From UBA721 sp002705165 (GTDB taxonomy: Bacteria; Planctomycetota; Planctomycetia; Pirellulales; Pirellulaceae), in the NCBI GenBank assembly GCA_045565995.1, contig JBJLEF010000001.1, positions 558,001 to 622,000 of the forward strand: a DNA stretch of 64,000 nucleotides. Reading direction: 5' to 3'. Every line of letters starts with the position of its first letter. The stretch's first letter is position 1. Below, piece by piece: positions 49,406 through 57,302 of this stretch. The notes beneath the pieces were generated by a model that had not been told where the DNA came from, searched no databases, and saw only the letters and a list, made by a program, of their open reading frames with translations. The position numbers and the translations under genes were made by a program.

Positions 49406-50017
49406 ATGTCATTTCATTTCCGATGTCCGAGTGGTCATTTACTACAAGCTGAAGATCAAGACGTAGGACAAATCGTGAACTGTCCGGTTTGTGGAACAGC
49501 CATGGCAATTCCTTCCAACCCAGCCGGGCCCTCAACGGCAACGCCAGTCTCACCCAATGCCCCTGTTCAGACTGCTGGCATATCAGATTACTCTCAACCA
49601 CTAACGGAAGCGGTCTACGAAGAGCAAGAGGTCGAGTCCTTTCCGGACTTGACGGGTGAAAATGAGTTAGATGCCGATGAATTCAACGTAGATACCGGTG
49701 AAGAATCTCATGGCGAAACAGAAACTCCTGACTTTGACAACGATAATGCGAATTGTGATGAACTGCACATCGCGTGTCCCAACGGCCATGTCTTAGTGGT
49801 GACGCGGGATTTACTTCACGAGGAAGCTATCTGTCCTCATTGCAACGTATCTTTTGAACTGCTGGAACGAAATAGTATCGAGGCAAAAACAAGGAAAGCC
49901 GAACAAGCGGAACGTCGCGCAGAAAAAGTAGAACGCGTCTTTCTCTATTGGGGTATCGCCATCGCAGTACTGGTCATTGGTGGCATCATCGGGCTGGCAA
50001 TTGCCTACGGCAATTAA
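49406..50017 (+). CDS. Zinc-ribbon membrane protein
   Basis: 203 residues from ATG 49406; an upstream in-frame start overlaps the previous gene and lacks support. Two zinc-ribbon-like motifs: FRCPSGHLLQAEDQDVGQ with CPVCG at about residues 6-32, and ACPNGHVLVVTRDLLHEE with CPHC at about 125-150. An acidic linker joins them, a charged helix follows, and a C-terminal membrane anchor ends the protein (IAIAVLVIGGIIGLAIAY). Tail-anchored zinc-ribbon proteins are frequent in planctomycetes; no function is known. Confidence 0.75.
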   Translation: MSFHFRCPSGHLLQAEDQDVGQIVNCPVCGTAMAIPSNPAGPSTATPVSPNAPVQTAGISDYSQPLTEAVYEEQEVESFPDLTGENELDADEFNVDTGEESHGETETPDFDNDNANCDELHIACPNGHVLVVTRDLLHEEAICPHCNVSFELLERNSIEAKTRKAEQAERRAEKVERVFLYWGIAIAVLVIGGIIGLAIAYGN

Positions 50018-50142
50018 TATTCAGAACATCAAACTGATTTACACCGACAAAGAATTTAATACAATTGGTTAAAGCGATTAGCATCTTTCGCTAAACCGCC
50101 ACTCGTCACTCACACACAATCTTTAGGAGTTAGGTTTCCAAA

Positions 50143-50469
50143 ATGAGCAACGCTTTGGAAGTAACAACAGACAATTTTGACGCTGAAGTATTACAAGCAG
50201 GTGAACCTGTATTGGTCGATTTCTGGGCTCAGTGGTGTGGACCATGTCGCCAGATTGCCCCCATGATTGACGAACTCGCTGATGAAAATGCGGGGAGCGT
50301 TAAAGTGGTGAAAGTAAACATTGATGAAGCCGGTGAACTGGCTCAGCAGTACGGCGTGAGTAGCATTCCAACGCTCATGATCTTTAAGGGTGGCGAAGTT
50401 CAGTCACAACTTGTAGGTGCACAGCCAAAACCAGCCATTCAGGAGGCTCTGGATGCGGCTAAAGGGTAG
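50143..50469 (+). CDS. trxA: Thioredoxin
   Basis: 108 residues, the classic length. The active site WCGPC has Cys32 and Cys35, and cis-Pro is in SIPTLMIF. AGGAG lies about 13 nt before the start. It reduces protein disulfides in the cytoplasm (no signal peptide). A terminator follows, so it is transcribed apart from the fatty-acid cluster. Confidence 0.97.
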   Translation: MSNALEVTTDNFDAEVLQAGEPVLVDFWAQWCGPCRQIAPMIDELADENAGSVKVVKVNIDEAGELAQQYGVSSIPTLMIFKGGEVQSQLVGAQPKPAIQEALDAAKG

Positions 50470-50513
50470 GGCTTGACTGTCTTAGCCTAAGCTGGATTAC
50501 TCGCTAGAAACTG

Positions 50514-50553
50514 AACGACCGGAGGGATTCACAGGAACCTCGGTCGTTTTTTT
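50514..50553 (+). terminator. Rho-independent terminator of trxA
   Basis: Arms aacgaccggagg (50514-50525) and cctcggtcgtt (50538-50548) with a one-base bulge, followed by Ts to 50553. Confidence 0.85.
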
Positions 50554-50900
50554 CGCTAAAACGAGGATGGAAGCGATCTGGGAACTGACGCATTCGTCAC
50601 ACTCGTTACGACCCTACATTTTCGACTAGGAATGCTCAAAAAGCGACGACTCACAGCTAACAACTTGAAAGCTACCCCATTTCCAGCGACGATAACAAAG
50701 GAAGCTCTTAAAATGCGCCTATTCTGACGACCTTTCGGCAGAGTAGAAGAGTTTGAATTGGTCTCCCGGTACACGGTTTCGTCGGTTGAGCGATTCAAAG
50801 TGCAATACTATATTTAAGACTTGGTCGTGAAGTGGTTAATTTAATGATCACGGAACAACCAGTTTATTGATAAGTCCAATCCCTAACGAACCAGTAAACC
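50554..50900. other. Intergenic stretch before the fatty-acid cluster
   Basis: About 347 bases. A minus-strand open frame at 50556-50798 (80 codons) has no ribosome site, no recognisable domain and an Arg/Ser-rich shadow composition, so I do not call it. The right end is AT-rich and should hold the promoter of the FabZ-like gene. Confidence 0.45.
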
Positions 50901-51404
50901 ATGCAGTTTATCTTGATAGATAAAATCCTCGAACTTAATAAGGGTTCGGATATTACAGCTATCAAGACACTCTCCATTGCGGAGGAATATCTCAAGGATC
51001 ATTTTCCAAGATTTCCTGTAATGCCGGGCGTACTGATGCTGGAAGGCCTCTTCCAGTCCAGTGCCTGGTTAGTTCGTGAAAGCGAGGATTTTGCTCACTC
51101 AATGATCATCATGAAAGAGGCTCGCAATACGAAGTATGCGGGCTTTGTATCTCCGGGACAAACCTTGACGATCCGAGCTACAATCCTTAAACAGGACGAA
51201 ACAACAACGACGCTGAAAGCAACCGGTGAAGTGGATGGCAACACCGCCGTCTCAAGTAAACTGTTGCTCGAACGTTTTAATATCAAAGACCGTAAGCCTG
51301 ACAGGGCCAGTTTGGATGCATACGCTGTGAGGAAATTGCGACAGCAGTTTGCTTTGCTTTATGACCAGGCCGAAGAGGTGCTGAACCAGTCGTTTGATAA
51401 TTAA
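50901..51404 (+). CDS. FabZ-like 3-hydroxyacyl-ACP dehydratase, catalytic residues present
   Basis: 167 residues with a hotdog fold. The FabZ motif DHFPRFPVMPGVLMLEGLFQ holds the catalytic His34 and Glu48. The start gives the family N-terminus MQFILIDKILEL; no good ribosome site is seen. A C-terminal tail of about 25 residues extends past the hotdog core. It should dehydrate 3-hydroxyacyl-ACP. It is the first gene of a cluster with an ACP, a second FabZ-like protein and a KAS II. Confidence 0.88.
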   Translation: MQFILIDKILELNKGSDITAIKTLSIAEEYLKDHFPRFPVMPGVLMLEGLFQSSAWLVRESEDFAHSMIIMKEARNTKYAGFVSPGQTLTIRATILKQDETTTTLKATGEVDGNTAVSSKLLLERFNIKDRKPDRASLDAYAVRKLRQQFALLYDQAEEVLNQSFDN

Positions 51405-51488
51405 CAAGACACGATTTACCGTGATGACAACGCCCGTGTTGCCTTCACACTTAATACATATGAGTAGGTTTTTGGGAGTATAACACAA

Positions 51489-51872
51489 ATGCCGACTTCT
51501 GATGAAATCTTCGATTCCGTCAAAGAAATCCTGATCGAAGCACTCGCGTGTGACGACGATGAAGTAACCACAGGTGCCACGTTGGTTGGTGATCTGGGAG
51601 CTGAATCTATTGACTTTCTAGACATTGTTTTTAATCTGGAGCAGAATTTCAGCATCGAGATCCCTCGTAGCGAACTGTTCCCTGAAGACATCCTTACCAA
51701 TGACGAGTTTGTCGCAGATGGTAATGTAACTGAAGCCGGGTTGGCTGCTCTTGGTGAGCGTATGCCATTCATTGACCTGAGCACATTCAGTGGCAATCCT
51801 CGCGTTCAAGACTTCGGCAATCTGATGACGGTTGGGGATCTTTGTAAATACATCGAAGGAAAGGCCAGCTAG
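51489..51872 (+). CDS. Acyl carrier protein with an extended C-terminal half
   Basis: 127 residues, against about 80 for a standard ACP. The phosphopantetheine site is DLGAESIDFLDIVFNLE with Ser40. Helix 3 and 4 are separated by an insert of about 40 residues (from FPEDILTNDEFVADG to FIDLSTFSGNPRVQDF) before the final helix MTVGDLCKYIEGK. It lies between two FabZ-like genes, which makes it the likely carrier for them. GGGAG lies about 11 nt before the start. Confidence 0.92.
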   Translation: MPTSDEIFDSVKEILIEALACDDDEVTTGATLVGDLGAESIDFLDIVFNLEQNFSIEIPRSELFPEDILTNDEFVADGNVTEAGLAALGERMPFIDLSTFSGNPRVQDFGNLMTVGDLCKYIEGKAS

Positions 51873-51913
51873 AAGCCGGTCTTTTTTACTGTTTGATCAT
51901 CTGAGATATAGCT

Positions 51914-52450
51914 ATGCGCTGGTATTGGATCGATAGATTCGAAGAATTTGTTAGCGGGACTCGCGCTGTTAGCGTGAAGAATGTCTCGTTAGCTGAAGAG
52001 CATATCCATGGGTACTGGCCTGGTTTCCAGGTCATGCCCAATTCTCTCATCATTGAGGGAATGGCACAGACCGGCGGGCTATTAGTAGGTGAGAAGAATC
52101 AATTTAGTGAAAGTGTCGTACTGGCCAAGGTCAGTAAAGGCATCTTCCTTGATGTCGTGGTTCCCGGGGATTCGTTGCGTTACACTGCCACGGTTGCTGA
52201 CATCCGTGAGGACGGCGGAATCATTCTGGGCGAAGTACATCGTGATGGCGAGCTTATTGCCGAGATTAATCTCGTCTTTGCCTGCCTTCGCGGCGAGCTT
52301 TCCGAGATCGAGCAATTCTATCCCGAAGAGTTCATCTGCATGCTCCGCGGGCTCGATATGTACCGGGTTGGTGTGACGCCTGAAGGCGAGCCGATGGTTC
52401 CCCCGCAGTTCATGCTCGACGCCGAAGCCGTCATGAATCAAACTTCTTAG
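51914..52450 (+). CDS. FabZ-like hotdog protein lacking the catalytic His
   Basis: 178 residues. It aligns without gaps with the FabZ-like protein two genes upstream: HGYWPGFQVMPNSLIIEGMAQ corresponds to the FabZ motif, with Tyr34 in place of His34, Asn43 in place of the usual Gly, and Glu48 kept. Without His it should not dehydrate alone. In mycobacterial HadAB and HadBC, catalytic and non-catalytic hotdog subunits pair; a heterodimer with the upstream protein is the natural guess. The C-terminal 50 residues are an unassigned extension. Confidence 0.85.
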   Translation: MRWYWIDRFEEFVSGTRAVSVKNVSLAEEHIHGYWPGFQVMPNSLIIEGMAQTGGLLVGEKNQFSESVVLAKVSKGIFLDVVVPGDSLRYTATVADIREDGGIILGEVHRDGELIAEINLVFACLRGELSEIEQFYPEEFICMLRGLDMYRVGVTPEGEPMVPPQFMLDAEAVMNQTS

Positions 52451-52757
52451 AGCGTTCCACTCCCGCTCATCCAATTCTCTCCCTGCAAATCGACTAGCTT
52501 ACTACTCGGTTCTACCCCGCAATTTCTAGTAGGTTTTACTCCCAACCAACCTCTTCAGGATGACTACAAGGGGAATGGAAACCTTGATATTCGCTCAAGT
52601 AGACACAAAAAACGGGAAATCGTGGTTTTCACCACTTTAGGTGCTCGGTTAGAATCCAATGGATACTCTTAAAGAGTATTACCTTGTAAATCACAATTAT
52701 TGCCGAGCGATACCGAAAAAAATCGCCAAGGTAACGTCAAGAAGGGATTAACTGCGC
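52451..52757. other. Regulatory gap before fabF
   Basis: 307 bases without a gene. It holds the 8-bp-arm palindrome at 52663-52679 and AT-rich flanks. The fabF gene therefore probably has its own promoter. Confidence 0.5.
52663..52679. promoter_or_regulatory. Perfect palindrome upstream of fabF, possible operator
   Basis: atactctt-a-aagagtat, extended by A/T on either side, centred 87 bases before the fabF ATG. Fatty-acid regulators such as FapR, FabT and FadR bind short palindromes of this size; which regulator, if any, is not known here. Confidence 0.4.
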
Positions 52758-54035
52758 ATGACACGTCGCGTAGTCGTAACTGGCATCGGAATGGTTACCC
52801 CACTGGGTAACAACCTCGAAACAACCTGGAATAACATCAAAGAAGGTAACTCCGGTGTAGCAAGCACCACGATCTTTGATGCAAGTAAATTCCCAACAAA
52901 GTTTTGCGCTGAAGTGAAAAACTTTGACGCCGATCAATTCGGCGATGATCCGGCTAATTGGATCAACCGTGGACGCCATACCAAGTTTGGTGCCGGAGCC
53001 GCTCATCAGGCCGTCATGGATTCCGGAATCCTCGATGCCAACATTGATCCGAAACGTTTTGGAATCTATCTCGGAGCCGGTGAAGGTTTCCAGCACTTCA
53101 ATTCCTTTATGAGCAGTATCGCCGGTGGTCTTACCGAGGACGATATTAACTTCAACGAATATACAACGACGGCCTACGAAACTTTTAATTTTGAACGTGA
53201 ATTGGAAAATGAGCCGAACATGCCTGCTGCTCATATCTGTGCCATGTTCAATATTCAAGGCCCATCCACTAATACACTTACCGCCTGCGCAGCCAGTAAT
53301 CAGGCTGTGGGCGAAGCAACGGCTCAAATTCGCCGAGGCGATACAGAAGTAATGCTAGCCGGTGGTACTCATAGTATGATCCATCCATCGGGAGTCACCG
53401 GGTTTAATCTTCTCGGAGCACTTTCCAAAAACAATGAGAATCCGACCGGAGCCTCGCGCCCGTTTGACCGGTTACGTGACGGATTCGTACTCGGAGAAGG
53501 CTCTTCGATGTTAATTCTGGAAGAGTTAGAACATGCCAAAGCTCGCGGCGCCAGGATTTATGGTGAAATTAACGGCTATGGCAGTACAGCCGATGCGTAT
53601 CGGGTGACAGATCAACATCCGGACGGCCGGGGAGCAATCGGTTGTATGTCCTTGGCAATTAAAGACTCCGGTATCGACACTTCCAGAATCAACTACGTCA
53701 ATGCTCACGGCACCAGCACTCAGGTAAACGACAAAGTCGAAACGCTGGCTTGCAAGACAATCTTTGGGGAAACCGTGCCTCCCATCTCAAGTACCAAGAG
53801 TATGATGGGGCACTTGATTACAGCTGCGGGTGCAACCGAATTGATACTTTGCCTGATGGCTATTAAAGACAATACCCTTCCGCCAACGATCAACTATGAA
53901 AACCCTGATCCAAACTGTGATTTGGATTACGTGCCTAATCAAGCGCGCGAACAGCAGTGCGATGTTATTTTGAATAATAGTTTTGGCTTCGGCGGACAAA
54001 ACGTATCGATCGTAGCCTCACGATTCACCGGCTAA
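52758..54035 (+). CDS. fabF: 3-oxoacyl-ACP synthase II (KAS II)
   Basis: 425 residues. The condensing-enzyme triad is complete: Cys177 in LTACAASNQAVGEA, His317 in VNAHGTSTQVND and His352 in SMMGHLITAAGA. Start MTRRVVVTGIGMVTPLGN is the family opening, with AAGGGA upstream. It elongates acyl-ACP with malonyl-ACP. An insert of about 25 residues around 125-150 (AGGLTEDDINFNEYTTTAYE) is larger than in E. coli FabF. It follows the FabZ/ACP/FabZ genes and presumably works with them. Confidence 0.96.
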   Translation: MTRRVVVTGIGMVTPLGNNLETTWNNIKEGNSGVASTTIFDASKFPTKFCAEVKNFDADQFGDDPANWINRGRHTKFGAGAAHQAVMDSGILDANIDPKRFGIYLGAGEGFQHFNSFMSSIAGGLTEDDINFNEYTTTAYETFNFERELENEPNMPAAHICAMFNIQGPSTNTLTACAASNQAVGEATAQIRRGDTEVMLAGGTHSMIHPSGVTGFNLLGALSKNNENPTGASRPFDRLRDGFVLGEGSSMLILEELEHAKARGARIYGEINGYGSTADAYRVTDQHPDGRGAIGCMSLAIKDSGIDTSRINYVNAHGTSTQVNDKVETLACKTIFGETVPPISSTKSMMGHLITAAGATELILCLMAIKDNTLPPTINYENPDPNCDLDYVPNQAREQQCDVILNNSFGFGGQNVSIVASRFTG

Positions 54036-54058
54036 TACACTGTAAGTCAACGGACAAT

Positions 54059-54088
54059 AAAAAAGCGAGGCTCGAGGCCTCGCTTTTT
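54059..54088. terminator. Bidirectional terminator after fabF
   Basis: Arms gcgaggc (54065-54071) and gcctcgc (54077-54083), loop tcgag, with A-run before and T-run after. It serves fabF and the convergent small lipoprotein gene. Confidence 0.9.
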
Positions 54089-54112
54089 ATTTCTCTCTGG
54101 GGCATTAGCTGC

Positions 54113-54391
54113 TTAGCGACCAATGGAAGGCGGGTTGCTTTGCAGGAAATCTCGTGGTGAACGAGTGGTGTAATACGGATAGGCATACGTTCCAGCCTGA
54201 GCAGGCTGGGCATTTTGCAACATATGATTATTTGGATAGCCATGCTGTGGGGCTGGCGCTTGAACACTCGCTGGCGCCGCTTGCATTGGAGCCGGCATCA
54301 TTTGGCGTTGGCTGGTGCGCATCTGACTTTGGGCACACCCTATTGTTGAAAGAGCCAGACAAATGGCACCTAAGGCTAAAAACCGCTTCAT
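54113..54391 (-). CDS. Small lipoprotein
   Basis: 92 residues, with AGGAG about 8 nt before the start. A lipoprotein signal (FLALGAICLALSTIGC, lipobox Cys19) is followed by a Gln/Pro/Ala-rich, probably disordered mature part (PAPMQAAPASVQAPAPQHG) and a short C-terminus SPRDFLQSNPPSIGR. No family recognised. The signal, ribosome site and terminator support a real gene. Confidence 0.8.
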   Translation of the reverse strand: MKRFLALGAICLALSTIGCAQSQMRTSQRQMMPAPMQAAPASVQAPAPQHGYPNNHMLQNAQPAQAGTYAYPYYTTRSPRDFLQSNPPSIGR

Positions 54392-54647
54392 TTTCTATCT
54401 CCTGAGAATCGCTTCTTTTCGCACACAACTTGCCTCAAGTCGGGCTGCTACGTACGTAAACGTCCAGGGCCTGCAAATCCCTAGTCCTTTCTTCGGCCAC
54501 TACAAGCGTCAAAGTTCAACAAATCGTTAAATCAATTACGATCCGAACCCCTAAGGGTCAACTTCGATATTGGAGAAAATGTTGGGATCTGCTAAAAAAC
54601 AGCGGTTTCAGGCGGTTTTTGATACGTAAGCCTTGGTAGGTACCTTT

Positions 54648-56606
54648 ATGCGGAATTTCTTTAGAGCAGTTAAGATCGGGCTGCGATACCGCTTAACGTG
54701 CATCGGAATCGTTCTCTGCAGCTTGCTTGTTGCGGTCTTCTGGAGTGCAAACATTGGAACAATTTACCCACTCGTGGAAGTTGTGTTTCAGGGTAAATCC
54801 GCAACGCAGTATCTTGACGGGGGAATTGAAGAACTGCAGCTTGAGATTGCTGAAAAGCAAGCCTTGATTCATACGGCGTCAAACATCGATGACACCTCAT
54901 TTTTGAGAAGACAGCTTAGTAGCCTGGAAAGCGAATTAGATTTAAAGCAGGGTTTGCTTCCCTATGCCCGGCAGTACTTACCTGACACGGCATTTGAAAC
55001 GCTGGTGCTTGTCGTTTGTTTGATGATTGGAGGAACGGTCATGAAAGACCTAATCCTCATGAGTAACATCATTCTGACGCAACGGTTCACCCAATTGTCC
55101 GTGTTTAATCTTCGCAAAGAATTCTATCGCCGAACCCTGAAGATGTCCGTCGGATCTTTCAATGCCGATCGCTCCACGGAGTTGATGAGTCGAATCACCA
55201 ACGATACGGAAGTGGTTACGCAGGGAATCTTTCAGTTGCTGGGGAAAGCCGTGCGAGAGCCATTAAAGATGGTGACCTGTCTGGTGGCTGCGGCTTTCAT
55301 TTCCTGGCGACTCCTATTACTTTGCCTGATCGTCACTCCCTTCGCCGCCATCCTGATCGGCTATTTATCCAAAGCACTAAGACGATCAAATCGCAAGGCC
55401 ATGCAGGAAATGGCTTCCATGTACGGACTCATCGGTGAAACCTTCAAGGGAATCGTAGCTGTCAAAGCGTTCAACATGGAAGGCTACGAACGAAAACGCT
55501 TTCATCATTCCGCAAAAAGTTATTATCTCAAGGCAATGAATATTGCTAAGTACAATTCGATGACCCGGCCGACCACTGAAATTATGGGAATGACCATTGT
55601 GGGATTAGCCATTCTTGCTGGAGGCTACCTGGTCCTCAATCAGGAAACCCATCTGCTAGGAATTCAAATATGCGTCAATCCGATGAGTTTCGGTGACATG
55701 ATGACCTTCTTTGCGTTTCTGATCGGAGCGAGTGATCCACTTCGAAAAATAGCGGATGTTTTTAATGTGGTTCAAAGAGGAGCTGCGGCTGCTGATCGAA
55801 TCTATGAAATGCTGGATCGCAACCCGGATCTTCCTGAAACACCCAATCCAAGCCCTATGCCTGAGAGCATTCAAACGATTAAGTTCTCTTCGGTCGACTT
55901 TGGATACACCCCAGAATGTAATGTCCTCAAGAATCTTTCGCTTACCATTGCTCAGGGACAGACGGTCGCGTTGGTCGGGCCCAATGGATGCGGTAAGAGT
56001 ACGTTGGCTCGCATGATACCGAGATTCTTTGACCCCACAAAGGGTTCGGTATCGGTCAATGACACAGACATCAAATTAGTTCGGAAACGGGAGCTGCGAA
56101 ATCGAATCGCAATGGTGACTCAAAATGCCATCATGTTTGATGATAGTGTTTTGAATAATTTAAAGTATGGAAAACGGGATGCCACGCTTGAGCAGGTTCA
56201 AACTGCTGCCAAGAAAGCCAAAGCTCATCAGTTCATCGAATCGAAATTGGAAAACGGCTACGGCACCATTATTGGTGAGGGCGGAGGAAAGCTGTCAGGT
56301 GGACAACGACAGAGGCTAGCTCTGGCACGAGCTATTCTTACTGATCCGGAAATTATCATACTTGATGAAGCGACCAGTCAGGTAGATTCGGAAAGTGAAC
56401 AAGTTATTTATCAGGTACTTGCCGAGTTTTTAGCTGATCGCACAGCCATTATGATTACTCATCGAATGGCCAGTTTACAACTAGCCGATCGAATTATCGT
56501 CATGGATCAGGGAGAAATCATCGACGACGGGACGCATGATGAACTCATTCAACGCAATACGGTCTATCAGCGTATGGCTGCAACCGAACTACGGGATATT
56601 GCCTAA
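54648..56606 (+). CDS. ABC exporter, fused permease and ATPase (MsbA-like)
   Basis: 652 residues from ATG 54648, with GGTAGG about 8 nt upstream; a TTG five codons earlier is less likely. Six membrane segments, then an ATPase with Walker A GPNGCGKST at about 444, signature LSGGQRQ at about 549, Walker B IIILDEATSQVD and His in ITHRMASL. Between the first two membrane segments lies a charged stretch of about 90 residues with coiled-coil character (IEELQLEIAEKQALIH; LRRQLSSLESELDLKQ), absent from MsbA. It would face the periplasm. Cargo is likely a lipid or peptide; unproven. Confidence 0.92.
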   Translation: MRNFFRAVKIGLRYRLTCIGIVLCSLLVAVFWSANIGTIYPLVEVVFQGKSATQYLDGGIEELQLEIAEKQALIHTASNIDDTSFLRRQLSSLESELDLKQGLLPYARQYLPDTAFETLVLVVCLMIGGTVMKDLILMSNIILTQRFTQLSVFNLRKEFYRRTLKMSVGSFNADRSTELMSRITNDTEVVTQGIFQLLGKAVREPLKMVTCLVAAAFISWRLLLLCLIVTPFAAILIGYLSKALRRSNRKAMQEMASMYGLIGETFKGIVAVKAFNMEGYERKRFHHSAKSYYLKAMNIAKYNSMTRPTTEIMGMTIVGLAILAGGYLVLNQETHLLGIQICVNPMSFGDMMTFFAFLIGASDPLRKIADVFNVVQRGAAAADRIYEMLDRNPDLPETPNPSPMPESIQTIKFSSVDFGYTPECNVLKNLSLTIAQGQTVALVGPNGCGKSTLARMIPRFFDPTKGSVSVNDTDIKLVRKRELRNRIAMVTQNAIMFDDSVLNNLKYGKRDATLEQVQTAAKKAKAHQFIESKLENGYGTIIGEGGGKLSGGQRQRLALARAILTDPEIIILDEATSQVDSESEQVIYQVLAEFLADRTAIMITHRMASLQLADRIIVMDQGEIIDDGTHDELIQRNTVYQRMAATELRDIA

Positions 56607-56907
56607 ATTCAAAGTAATTCTGACTTTTGGCACACTAGTTGCTATCTCTATATAACAACAACGCTTTCCTACTTGATCAGAGAAGACTCTTAGCACAAGT
56701 GGAAAAGGGGCCGGACCTGAGAAGAGGCAAAGGATTGGGGCCGGAAACAAGCGGGAAACCGTTGTTTTTTCAGGAGTACTGAGGCGAAAAACACTCTATA
56801 AGGAGAGTGATTCGGATGTCAGTTATCTATCAGCGAAATCGGAACAATTTGGCGAGATAGACTGAAAAGAACACAATATCAAGCACGATTGATACTATAG
56901 GGACAAA

Positions 56908-56942
56908 CTTGATTCAAGGTGATGGGGATCACCTCGATCAAG
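56908..56942. repeat. Two-part hairpin
   Basis: Outer arms cttgat and atcaag enclose inner arms aggtgat and atcacct around a gggg loop, with a small internal bulge. No T-run follows. It could fold in RNA of either strand. Confidence 0.4.
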
Positions 56943-56968
56943 TACCCGTAGTATATAGCTGTATTGTT

Positions 56969-56986
56969 TTGATACAGGCGTATCAA
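56969..56986. repeat. Inverted repeat
   Basis: ttgatac-aggc-gtatcaa, 7-bp arms, 27 bases after the previous hairpin. No T-run. It may be an operator or part of the same RNA structure. Confidence 0.4.
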
Positions 56987-57302
56987 TATAGAACACCTTT
57001 TCCTTTCTCATCTACCGGTTGCCTTTGAGTGCATCTAAGCTAAAAAGGTCGAAAATCGATCATCCGTGAAGCCTAGTAATTGGCTCACTGAGATCTGAGA
57101 GGCTTTATTACTGATCCAACTATCACAGTTTAAATCAATTTTAGAGCAAGACGGGTTAAATGATTTGTTTTAGAATTAGTAGACAGGTAGCGATTAGTAT
57201 AAGGGGTATAATCATTTACCCTTTTTTAAGGTGTTTTGATAGTTTTTTAGAAATTACCTGAGTACCTGATTGGGTCATCAAGCGTTACTAGGATGTAAGG
57301 CA

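Larger units (their letters stand above)
56607..57302. other. Long intergenic region with hairpins, no gene
   Basis: About 700 bases between the ABC exporter and the DUF1549 gene. No open frame is credible. It is AT-rich at the right end and contains two inverted repeats listed separately. It may be a long leader or contain an unrecognised small RNA. Confidence 0.5.

Noticed and set aside
50556..50798. Minus-strand frame of 80 codons downstream of trxA
   Set aside because: No ribosome site, no domain, Arg/Ser-rich composition typical of a chance frame.
52737..53327. Minus-strand frame of 196 codons opposite fabF
   Set aside because: Antisense to a condensing enzyme with a complete catalytic triad; long only by chance.
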